A stretch of 17,468 nucleotides of DNA, taken from assembly GCA_900546355.1 (NCBI GenBank), contig URCM01000069.1:1-17468 (forward strand), read 5' to 3'. Position numbers and translations under genes: made by a program. Positions within the stretch are counted from its first letter, which is position 1; each line of letters starts with the position of its first letter. Of the stretch, positions 1 to 6,567 are shown piece by piece. The notes below the pieces were generated by a model. The model worked only from the letters and a program-made list of their open reading frames with translations, searched no databases and had not been told where the DNA came from. Origin of the DNA: an uncultured Bacteroides sp. Its GTDB lineage: Bacteria > Bacteroidota > Bacteroidia > Bacteroidales > Bacteroidaceae.

Positions 1-327
1 GATTGTCAATATACCATTCGCAATACCCATCACTCCAAATTCCAGAAGACCCAAAGTTTTTTTCTCGTCTTGATGTTTATCGATACCACCGATACTAGCG
101 AGACGCACTGCGCCGCTACAACGTGGCAATCCGTTTCATCGGTTTCATAAGGAAAGGGGCTTGAGCGGTTGATAACGGAAATCAATGCCTGCGTTTTTCT
201 CGATCTAACTTGTAGTGGTGGGGTTGCCCACCCGAATGTGTTCATAAAATTTGTATGCTATCGGGCAGGCGGATCCTGCCCGATTCAACAACGGAAATAT
301 CCGCCGTTATTCATTATTAATTGATTC
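1..327. other. Gene-free stretch with small hairpins
   Basis: I see no convincing gene here. A 71-codon open frame on the minus strand (30-245) has low-complexity composition and no recognisable domain. The stretch holds a 6-bp hairpin (GGTGGG at 217-222, CCCACC at 227-232), a 10-bp hairpin at 260-284 listed separately, and a small hairpin next to the stop of the following gene (AACGG 290-294, CCGTT 304-308). The part around 98-132 (GCGAGACGCACTGCG, then ACGTGGCAATCCG) is reminiscent of degenerate GCGAGG...CGTGGCAATC repeats common in many bacterial genomes; that resemblance is from memory only. Confidence 0.4.
260..284 (-). terminator. Putative terminator hairpin of the efflux operon
   Basis: A perfect inverted repeat, ATCGGGCAGG and CCTGCCCGAT, with a 5-nt loop lies 43 bases past the stop of the outer-membrane channel gene. 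The stem is GC-rich. The sequence after it on the minus strand (AGCATACAAATTTTATG) has only a weak T run, so this may be an imperfect intrinsic terminator or a 3'-stabilising hairpin. Confidence 0.5.
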
Positions 328-1497
328 TCAAAGTCTGTTCTTGTAAATCTCCGCCATCAGCTTCTGGTACCGGTTCTCCAGCTCGATGTATGCCTGAAGG
401 TTGCGGTAGATGTTGTCTGCCTCGGTATAAAATTCGATAATGGAGAGCTGGCCCGCCTTTACGGCTTCGTTGAGCAAAGCCAGGGTGTGGTGCATCAGGA
501 CGACATCGTACGCCTGCATCGCCTCGCGCAACTGCTGCATTTCGTTGAAACGGGCATGCACGTCTGCCGCCGCTTGCAGGCGGGCATTGTCCAGTGCCAG
601 GCGGGTACTCTCCACTTGCAAGCGGGCTATTTTTCCTTTTTTCCGGTTGGAAAACAAGGGCAGGCTTCCACCTATCAGGAAACCGTTGCTTTTCTCGTCA
701 AGCGACGTGTTGCGCCTGTAGCCGACCTCTATTTTGGGCAACCAGCTCTGGCGGTTCACCTTCAGCTCCTTCTCTGCGGCACGCACATCGGCATCTGCCG
801 CCAATAAACCGGCATCGGTAGCCATCACCTCATCGTAAAAGGCATTGCAGTCTTTCAGTTCCTCCACGTGGGGATAGGTGTCTGCTGTAAATTCCAAGGG
901 CATGTTTCCGTTCATTGCCAGCAACTGCTGGAGCGCGGTGCGGTGGGCGGCATTGTTTTGCGCCACTTCAGTCTGCACGCTCATCCGTTCCATTTTGATT
1001 TTGTTCACTTCGAGGATGCCCGCATCGCCTTCTTCCAGGCGTTTCTCGAAGAGGGCAAGCAGCTCGCCGGCATTCTTCGCCCGCTCCTCCAGCAAGGCGT
1101 GTTGCTGGTTGAGCATTATCAGGTCGAGGCAAAGGTTCTTGGCACTGAGCAGGATATCGCGGCGTGCCGCCTGTTGCCTGCGGTCGAGAGCCGCCTGCTT
1201 CCACTTGCCCGACTGGCGGCGTGCACCGTAAAGCGTAGGGAAATCAAAGCCTTGTGTCACGACCAGTTCGGAGCTGGACATGCCGGTGATGCCCCGGGTG
1301 TAGAACGGGCTGTATTCCACCGAAGGGTCTTCGAGGTTGTTTTCCGCCTGCACTTCGAGTTTCGAGGCGAGCGTGCTTTGCCGTTGTGCCTGAAGCTCCT
1401 TGTTGTTCTGCTCCACCTGCCGGAGCACTTCGTCTATGGTTTGTGCCTGCATCGGCGCTATCGCAAGGCAGGCTATGGCTAATGTGATGTATTTCAT
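328..1497 (-). CDS. TolC/CusC-type outer-membrane efflux protein
   Basis: This is the outer-membrane channel of a tripartite RND efflux system, which would export substrate from the periplasm or inner membrane to outside the cell. The 389-residue protein begins with a signal peptide (MKYITLAIACLAIAPMQA, likely cut before QTIDEVL). It then shows the alternating long helices of the OEP family: heptad-like, Gln/Ala/Leu-rich stretches at about 20-60, 95-190 and 290-389, with the motif LPLFSNRKKGK near 280. There is no lipobox, unlike CusC, and it is shorter than the roughly 450 residues usual for CusC/TolC. It is the last gene of the adaptor-pump-channel set, 131 bases after the pump gene, and that gap holds an inverted repeat. 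The family assignment is firm; the substrate is inferred from the neighbouring pump. Confidence 0.87.
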   Translation of the reverse strand: MKYITLAIACLAIAPMQAQTIDEVLRQVEQNNKELQAQRQSTLASKLEVQAENNLEDPSVEYSPFYTRGITGMSSSELVVTQGFDFPTLYGARRQSGKWKQAALDRRQQAARRDILLSAKNLCLDLIMLNQQHALLEERAKNAGELLALFEKRLEEGDAGILEVNKIKMERMSVQTEVAQNNAAHRTALQQLLAMNGNMPLEFTADTYPHVEELKDCNAFYDEVMATDAGLLAADADVRAAEKELKVNRQSWLPKIEVGYRRNTSLDEKSNGFLIGGSLPLFSNRKKGKIARLQVESTRLALDNARLQAAADVHARFNEMQQLREAMQAYDVVLMHHTLALLNEAVKAGQLSIIEFYTEADNIYRNLQAYIELENRYQKLMAEIYKNRL

Positions 1498-1521
1498 TGC
1501 TTGTGTATGTTTTTATGAATA

Positions 1522-1625
1522 GAACACAGAGACACAGAGGCACAGAGTCTTTTTATTTTTTAGAGAATCCAAAGTACACAAAGAATGTCTAAATTTCACC
1601 TCTGTGTCTTCATGTCTCTGTGTTC
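1522..1625. repeat. Intergenic inverted repeat (GAACACAGAGACA type)
   Basis: The left arm GAACACAGAGACA starts at 1522 and its exact reverse complement ends at 1625. The arms extend further with CAGAGG (1535-1540) and CCTCTG (1599-1604) once an 8-nt bulge in the right arm is allowed. It fills the gap between the pump and channel genes and would fold into a long hairpin in the polycistronic mRNA. It is related in style, though not in exact sequence, to the CCACAGATTACACAGA repeats elsewhere in the window. Confidence 0.6.
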
Positions 1626-1628
1626 GAT

Positions 1629-4600
1629 TTATTTATTTTTCATTTCTTTCCGGTGCATCAGTTCGTACACGATGGGGACGATGAAGGCATTGAGGAAGGT
1701 CGATGTGAGCAAGCCTCCCAAGATGACTTTCGCCATCGGACTCTGTATCTCGTTGCCCGGCAAATCGCCGCGCAAGGCAAGCGGAATCAATGCCAATGCC
1801 GATGACAAGGCGGTCATCAGAATCGGATTCAATCGGTCCAGCGAACCGTGGACAATGCACTCGCGCAAGCCCATGCCCTGCTCTTCGCGAAGCAGGTTGT
1901 AATGGCTGATGAGCAACATACCGTTGCGGGTGGCAATGCCGAAGAGCGAGATGAACCCGATGATGGCCGGGATGCTCAGCTCGCCCGTGGTGCAAAGCAG
2001 CACGAACACGCCTCCTATCAATGCCAGCGGCAGGTTGAGCAGGATAATGGCACTCTGCACCCCGTTCTTGAACTGGACATAGAGCAGCAGGAATATCACC
2101 ACAATGCTCATCAACGAAGCAAGCAATAAGGTGCGGCTGGCGGCTTGCTCGCTTTCGAACTGCCCGCCATACTCGATATGATACCCTTCGGGCAGGCGGA
2201 TTTTATCGTCTACCCGCTTGCGGATATCGTCTATCACACTACGCAGGTCGCGCCCGCTGGTATTGGCGGAGATGACGATTTTACGTTTCACGTTCTCCCG
2301 GTTGATGGTGTTGGGACCCATTGACGACACCACATCCGCCACATAGCTCAAGGGCACTTTCCGTCCTTCGGCATCGTCTATCATCAGGTCACGGATGCGC
2401 TCGATAGAGCCACGGTTGTCTTCGCTGGCACGCACCACAAGATTGAATGCCTTGCCGTTATCGTACACTTGCGACACGGTCTCGCCCGCCATATTCACCG
2501 TGACAAACTCATTGAACTGTGCCAGCGAGATGCCGTACTTCGCCAACATTTCACGCCGGGGGACGATTTTCAGTTCCGGACGCTCAATCTGTTGCTCCAC
2601 GTTCAGGTCGGCAATGCCCTCTACGTCTTTCACGGCATCCTTAATCTGATTTCCCAAAGCGAACATACGGTTCAGGTCATCCCCGAAGAGCTTGATGGCG
2701 ATACTCGCCTGCGTGCCGCTCAGCATGGCATCGATGCGGTGGCTGATGGGCTGGCCTATCTCGATATTGGCTCCGGTAATGACCGAAAGCTTGCGGCGTA
2801 CCTCGTCGAGCAATTCCCGGTGCGAGCGGTCTTTCAGTTCGAAGGGAGCTTCCAGCTCGGAGACATTTACGCCCAGCGCATGCTCGTCCAGCTCGGCACG
2901 CCCCGTCTTGCGTGCCACGGTCTGTATTTCGGGAATGGAAAGCAGGATTTCCTCTGCCTGCCGCCCTATCTTGTCGGACTCTTCCAACGAAATACCCGGC
3001 AAGGAACTGACATTGATGGTGAACGAACCTTCGTTGAACGAGGGCAGAAAGCTGTGTCCCAAGGTAAAGAACAAGCCCAGTGCCACCACAAAAAGAGCAA
3101 CGGTACCCGTCAGTACGCTCCGCTTGTGAGCCAATGCCCACTCCAGTGCCCGTGCGTAATACGTACGGAGCCACACGGCAAGGAAAGCTTCGCGAGGCAA
3201 TCCTTCCTTCTTTCCGCCTCCCAGCAAATAACTGCAAAGTACCGGCGTAAGGGTAAGTGCCACCACCGTAGAAGCAAACAAGGCTACGATGAAAGCGATG
3301 CCCAACGGCACCAGCATCCGCCCCTCCATGCCACTCAGGAAGAACAGGGGAACGAAGCTCACAATGATAATCAACGTAGAGTTGAGAATGGGCATACGCA
3401 CCTCGCGCGAGGCATTGAACACCACTTCGCGCACGGGGCGGCGTTCGCCTTCCGGGAGCATCCGGTTCTGGCGCAAATGCTTCCATACATTCTCCACGTC
3501 TACGATGGCATCGTCTACCAGCGAACCGATGGCTATCGCCATACCGCCCAGACTCATGGTGTTGATGCTCAGCCCCATGTAATGCAACACCAAAACAGCT
3601 ACCACCAAAGACAAGGGAAGCGTAACGAGCGAAATCAGCGTGGTGCGCACATTGGCAAGGAAAAGGAAGAGCACGATAACTACGAATATCGCCCCTTCGT
3701 AGAGCGAATGCTGCACGTTGCTGATGGAACTCTCGATAAAGCGTGACTGGCGGAACGTATCGGTAGACACACGCACATCGGGCGGAAGGTTCTTTTGCAG
3801 GTCTTTCAGGGCGGCTTCCAGCTTTTCGGTCAGTTCGATGGTACCCGTATTGGGTTGCTTGGTCACGGTAATCAGTACGGCAGGTTTCCCTTTCTCCGAT
3901 GCCAGTCCCAGCTTGGGCTGCTGGGCACCGATGCGCACATCCGCCACATCTTCCAGCACAATGGGAACACCTCCTGCGGTCTTAATCACCGCACGTGCCA
4001 TTTCCTGTACATCTTCGGTAGACACCACTCCGCGCACAATATACTCGTTGCCATATTCATAAATGACACCTCCGTTGGTATTCTGGTTCATCCCGCGGGT
4101 CACTTCCATCACCTCGCCCAGCGTAACGCCGTAATGTTTCATCCGCTCGGGATGAAGCAGAATCTGGTATTCTTTGATATCGCCTCCCAATACCGCCACC
4201 TGTGCCACGCCTCCGGTAGAGAGCAGGCGCGGGCGGATGGTCCAGTCGGCAAGCGTACGCAGGTCGAGCATCGAAGTGCTGTCGGCGGTAAGCCCTACAA
4301 TCAGCAGTTCACCCAGAATGGACGACTGGGGGCCCAGTGTAGGATTGCCCACATTCTCAGGCAGGCTCTCGCCCACCGTAGCAAGTTTTTCGGATACAAT
4401 CTGGCGGGCAAGGTAGATATCGGTATCCCAGTCGAACTCTACCCATACCACCGAGAAACCGGTGGTAGAAGAAGAGCGCACCCGGCGTACACCTGTAGCA
4501 CCGTTGACCGCGGTCTCGATGGGGAAGGTGACGAGTTGTTCCACTTCTTCTGCCGCCATTCCCCCGGCTTCGGTCATCACCACCACCGTGGGCGCGTTCA

Positions 4601-4724
4601 AGTCGGGGAACACATCCACCTCGGTATGGAAAGCGGTGTAGGTTCCCCCTATGAGCAGAAGCACCGATGCCACTAATACCAGCAAGCGGTTCTGCAATGA
4701 AAAATGAATGATTTTGTTCAGCAT
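1629..4724 (-). CDS. CusA/CzcA-family heavy-metal efflux RND pump
   Basis: This is the inner-membrane, proton-driven pump of the efflux complex. At 1031 residues it has the normal size for the HME-RND family. Visible marks are the first membrane helix (about 12-31), the periplasmic porter start (EVDVFPDLNAPTVVV, 35-49), the TM3-TM4 block (343-413) with the motif GSLVDDAIVDVEN (400-412), a helix at about 540-557, and the C-terminal helix cluster ending ALIPLALRGDLPGNEIQSPM. The TM4 acidic residues are D404, D405, D409 and E411. The Asp of the CzcA DFG motif is replaced by Ala, as in CusA-like pumps. By eye, CusA Met573 and Met623 correspond to non-Met residues here (around 571 and 620-622), with a Met at 667 near Met672. 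Metal specificity (Cu/Ag or Zn/Co/Ni) therefore cannot be read from sequence. It lies between the adaptor and channel genes. Confidence 0.92.
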   Translation of the reverse strand: MLNKIIHFSLQNRLLVLVASVLLLIGGTYTAFHTEVDVFPDLNAPTVVVMTEAGGMAAEEVEQLVTFPIETAVNGATGVRRVRSSSTTGFSVVWVEFDWDTDIYLARQIVSEKLATVGESLPENVGNPTLGPQSSILGELLIVGLTADSTSMLDLRTLADWTIRPRLLSTGGVAQVAVLGGDIKEYQILLHPERMKHYGVTLGEVMEVTRGMNQNTNGGVIYEYGNEYIVRGVVSTEDVQEMARAVIKTAGGVPIVLEDVADVRIGAQQPKLGLASEKGKPAVLITVTKQPNTGTIELTEKLEAALKDLQKNLPPDVRVSTDTFRQSRFIESSISNVQHSLYEGAIFVVIVLFLFLANVRTTLISLVTLPLSLVVAVLVLHYMGLSINTMSLGGMAIAIGSLVDDAIVDVENVWKHLRQNRMLPEGERRPVREVVFNASREVRMPILNSTLIIIVSFVPLFFLSGMEGRMLVPLGIAFIVALFASTVVALTLTPVLCSYLLGGGKKEGLPREAFLAVWLRTYYARALEWALAHKRSVLTGTVALFVVALGLFFTLGHSFLPSFNEGSFTINVSSLPGISLEESDKIGRQAEEILLSIPEIQTVARKTGRAELDEHALGVNVSELEAPFELKDRSHRELLDEVRRKLSVITGANIEIGQPISHRIDAMLSGTQASIAIKLFGDDLNRMFALGNQIKDAVKDVEGIADLNVEQQIERPELKIVPRREMLAKYGISLAQFNEFVTVNMAGETVSQVYDNGKAFNLVVRASEDNRGSIERIRDLMIDDAEGRKVPLSYVADVVSSMGPNTINRENVKRKIVISANTSGRDLRSVIDDIRKRVDDKIRLPEGYHIEYGGQFESEQAASRTLLLASLMSIVVIFLLLYVQFKNGVQSAIILLNLPLALIGGVFVLLCTTGELSIPAIIGFISLFGIATRNGMLLISHYNLLREEQGMGLRECIVHGSLDRLNPILMTALSSALALIPLALRGDLPGNEIQSPMAKVILGGLLTSTFLNAFIVPIVYELMHRKEMKNK

Positions 4725-4751
4725 AAAAAAATTTGTTATGTTTTTAGCCTC

Positions 4752-4816
4752 ACCACAGATTACACAGATTCACTATTAATTATTAATTGTTAATTAAAAT
4801 CTGTGTAATCTGTGGT
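4752..4816. repeat. Perfect 19-bp intergenic inverted repeat (CCACAGATTACACAGA type)
   Basis: ACCACAGATTACACAGATT at 4752-4770 is followed after a 27-nt AT-only-like spacer by its exact reverse complement at 4798-4816. The spacer itself is a run of TTAATTA-like units. The repeat sits in the 105-base gap between the adaptor stop and pump start, so it would form a strong hairpin inside the operon mRNA. A diverged copy lies at 11967-12012 in a different operon, showing that it is a dispersed element. Confidence 0.85.
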
Positions 4817-4829
4817 AGTAAAAATAAAA

Positions 4830-5981
4830 TCAATGATTGTGCGTATGTGCGGGGATGGCATTGCTTGCCGAAGCCAGTTTCACATGAATGGCACCTTCAG
4901 TCACCAGCCGGTCGCCTTCTTTCAGTCCCGAAAGGATTTCTACATGCGTGCCGTCGTCCAGCCCCGTCTTTACCTCTTGTTTCCGATAACACTCGTCATC
5001 CATCTGCACGTAAACGAACTTTACGCCCTGTTCTTCGGTAAGTGCCGAAAGAGGGACACTAATCACCCCTTCACGCCCGTCCGACAATAGCCAGACTTCG
5101 ACAAAGGCTCCGGGAAGCATCTCGCCACGGTTGTCAAACTCAAATGTTACGGGGATATAATAAGAAGTGTCGCCGGTAGACTTGCCATACGAAAGCAGAC
5201 GTCCGCCCAGCGAATCGAGCCGATAGACACGGTCATCATACGAAGTGCGGAAATTGGCGGAAGACACCCTGCGCAATGCCGGATAATAACGCTCCGATAC
5301 ATCGGCACGCAACCTCAACCGGCGTGTCTGGGTAATCGTCAGCAAGGGCTGGCCTACGGTCACATAATCCCCCTCTTTCACCAGGCAAGACTTCACATAG
5401 CCCGAAATGGGTGCCTGCACCGATACGCCCTTTCCGTCATGGCTGGGCGAAAGAGCCTCGTAAGCAACACGGGCATTTTCATAAGCTTCTTTCAGCACAT
5501 TGAAGTCTTTTCTCGAAACTATCTGGCTATCTACCAGTTTAGAGGCACGTTCGTATTCGTCCTTGGCGGTTTCGTAAGCGATGCGTGCACGGTTGACGGC
5601 ATCCCCGTCCTGAATACGACTTCCCGACACGTTCAGCACGGCATTTCCGGCTGCTACACGCATGCCTTCCGTAAGCGGGCGCACAAACGAGACGACTCCC
5701 GCCGTACTTGCCACTACCGCCGCCTCATCGCCCTGCACGGCAAGTATCTGTCCGCTGGCAGGGATAACTTGGCGGAACGTGCCTGCCTTTACGGTTTCTA
5801 CTTTCACTCCTGCCGCCTTCGCTTTCTCCGGAGCCAATACAATCTCTCCCGAAGCTCCGTGTGCGGCTTCCTCCTGATGTGTTTCTTCCTCGTGTCCGTG
5901 GGCGTGCTTCTCTCCTCCCCCACACGAAGCCAGTGCCAGCAAGGCAAAGGCTCCCATCCATAAACTTTTTGTTCTGTTCAT
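4830..5981 (-). CDS. Periplasmic adaptor (membrane fusion) lipoprotein of heavy-metal RND efflux, CusB/CzcB type
   Basis: This adaptor links the inner-membrane pump to the outer-membrane channel. I start it at 5981 (MNRTKSLWMG), giving 383 residues, because that Met opens a lipoprotein signal with lipobox LASC (Cys20). A Met 37 codons upstream is possible in frame but would bury the signal and overlap the promoter. After the Cys comes a His/Glu-rich stretch (KHAHGHEEETHQEEAAHG, 25-42), then the beta-barrel and lipoyl halves (SGQILAVQGDE near 76; VQAPISGYVKSCLVKEGDYV near 188-207) around an alpha-helical hairpin (about 130-176). The tail is also His-rich (IPAHTHNH). His-rich ends suggest binding of Zn, Ni, Co or Cu before hand-over to the pump. 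It is the first gene of the adaptor-pump-channel set and has its own promoter at 6018-6051. Confidence 0.9.
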   Translation of the reverse strand: MNRTKSLWMGAFALLALASCGGGEKHAHGHEEETHQEEAAHGASGEIVLAPEKAKAAGVKVETVKAGTFRQVIPASGQILAVQGDEAAVVASTAGVVSFVRPLTEGMRVAAGNAVLNVSGSRIQDGDAVNRARIAYETAKDEYERASKLVDSQIVSRKDFNVLKEAYENARVAYEALSPSHDGKGVSVQAPISGYVKSCLVKEGDYVTVGQPLLTITQTRRLRLRADVSERYYPALRRVSSANFRTSYDDRVYRLDSLGGRLLSYGKSTGDTSYYIPVTFEFDNRGEMLPGAFVEVWLLSDGREGVISVPLSALTEEQGVKFVYVQMDDECYRKQEVKTGLDDGTHVEILSGLKEGDRLVTEGAIHVKLASASNAIPAHTHNH

Positions 5982-6017
5982 ATCTGTTTCTGATTTTATC
6001 CGTTTGTTTTTACGCGG

Positions 6018-6025
6018 CAAAGATA
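6018..6025 (-). promoter_or_regulatory. Bacteroides -7 promoter box for the efflux operon
   Basis: On the minus strand this reads TATCTTTG, a full match to the Bacteroides -7 consensus TAnnTTTG. It lies 36 bases before the adaptor start codon, leaving a leader of about 30 nt. It is flanked by GCGG and CCGC, a short palindrome around the box. The -33 position falls inside the palindrome at 6039-6051 and is a poor TTTG match, which fits a regulated promoter. Confidence 0.6.
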
Positions 6026-6038
6026 CCGCATCCCTAAG

Positions 6039-6051
6039 GCAACTAAGTTGC
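6039..6051. promoter_or_regulatory. Putative operator palindrome (6-1-6) over the efflux promoter
   Basis: GCAACT-A-AGTTGC is a perfect palindrome with a single central base. It covers the expected -33 region of the promoter whose -7 box is at 6018-6025. A 6/7-1-6/7 layout is typical of Fur-family boxes (Fur, Zur), and the position suits a repressor or activator of metal efflux genes. The identity of the regulator is inference; no regulator gene for it is in the window. Confidence 0.45.
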
Positions 6052-6072
6052 ATTTGTTCTACTATAATAAAA

Positions 6073-6471
6073 TCAGCAAACAGGGGGAGCACGCAAGCCC
6101 GTATTGCAGGCTACATCCTGCGTGTGCAGGTTCTCGATGTACATCCCGTCGGAAAGCAAAGCCGTTTCGGGCATGTACACCAAGTGCAACAGATACGTGA
6201 AAGTATAAAGAATAGAATAAAATGTATAGTCGGGAGCCAGCGTGTCCCGATGCTGGTCGGGAGTAGCGCACTGGAAATGCGTAATGCATCCTGCCGTACA
6301 CGTATGGCGGTCTCCATCGCCCTCGTGGTGCATACGGTCGGCACACGATGTTCCTTCGGCACACACCTCCAAATCGGGATGCAAGCAAAAATAGTCGGAA
6401 TGATGATGGTGCGGAAAAACCTCTGCCACCTGCATCAACAAGCAGATAGCAAGCAAAAAGAAGCTCTTCAA
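6073..6471 (-). CDS. Small exported His/Cys-rich protein (DUF6769-like), unknown function
   Basis: I recognise this only as the kind of small His/Cys-rich protein found beside CusB/CusA-type genes in Bacteroides (possibly DUF6769; from memory). With a TTG start at 6471 it has 132 residues and a clean signal peptide (MKSFFLLAICLLMQVAEVF) followed by HHHH at 21-24. Cysteines lie at 29, 37, 43, 58, 62, 68, 122 and 132, with RMHHEGDGDRHTC between, so soft-metal binding in the periplasm or membrane is plausible. A hydrophobic stretch lies at 82-100. An ATG frame from 6534 is open, but its first 21 residues translate intergenic TGACAAY repeats, so I reject it. The internal ATG at 6435 would cut the signal short. 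It sits directly upstream of the adaptor gene. Function is inferred from context. Confidence 0.6.
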   Translation of the reverse strand: MKSFFLLAICLLMQVAEVFPHHHHSDYFCLHPDLEVCAEGTSCADRMHHEGDGDRHTCTAGCITHFQCATPDQHRDTLAPDYTFYSILYTFTYLLHLVYMPETALLSDGMYIENLHTQDVACNTGLRAPPVC

Positions 6472-6472
6472 T

Positions 6473-6500
6473 TGACAATTGACAACTGACAACTGACAAT
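6473..6500. repeat. Four tandem heptamers TGACAAY
   Basis: TGACAAT, TGACAAC, TGACAAC and TGACAAT follow each other without gaps at 6473-6479, 6480-6486, 6487-6493 and 6494-6500. They lie immediately upstream (minus strand) of the TTG start of the His/Cys-rich gene. Confidence 0.85.
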
Positions 6501-6567
6501 TAGATTTCCTTTTCCCACAGCGTCCCATCCCCAATTATTAATCGTTAATTATTAATTGTCAATTGTC
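6474..6567. repeat. Inverted repeat GACAATTGACAA / TTGTCAATTGTC spanning an intergenic gap
   Basis: The left arm is at 6474-6485 and its exact 12-base complement at 6556-6567. The right arm continues into AT-rich units (TTAATTATTAA, about 6535-6556). It covers the gap between the CNNM-type gene and the His/Cys-rich gene. The right arm lies inside the last codons of the CNNM-type gene, encoding Lys-Thr-Ile-Asp-Asn-stop. Confidence 0.7.

Noticed and set aside
30..245. 71-codon minus-strand frame at the left edge
   Set aside because: No domain, no promoter box or start signal, and it runs over small hairpins and repeat-like sequence.
868..1482. Plus-strand frame of 204 codons opposite the outer-membrane channel gene
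   Set aside because: Antisense shadow; no recognisable domain or promoter, while the minus-strand frame has a signal peptide and family features.
2469..3746. Long open frame (425 codons) on the plus strand opposite the RND pump gene
   Set aside because: It is antisense to a full-length, clearly conserved pump and its translation is His/Gln/Arg-rich with no domain; a shadow of the pump's codon pattern.
4752..4816. Reading the perfect inverted repeat as an intrinsic terminator or CRISPR unit
   Set aside because: The loop is long and AT-rich, there is no T tract after the stem, it lies between genes of one operon, and there is no repeat-spacer periodicity.
5982..6092. N-terminal extension of the adaptor gene to an ATG at 6092
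   Set aside because: It would overlap the -7 box, the palindrome and the end of the upstream gene, and would place the lipoprotein signal internally.
6472..6534. ATG start at 6534 for the His/Cys-rich gene
   Set aside because: The extra 21 residues are a translation of tandem TGACAAY repeats and would precede a good signal peptide.
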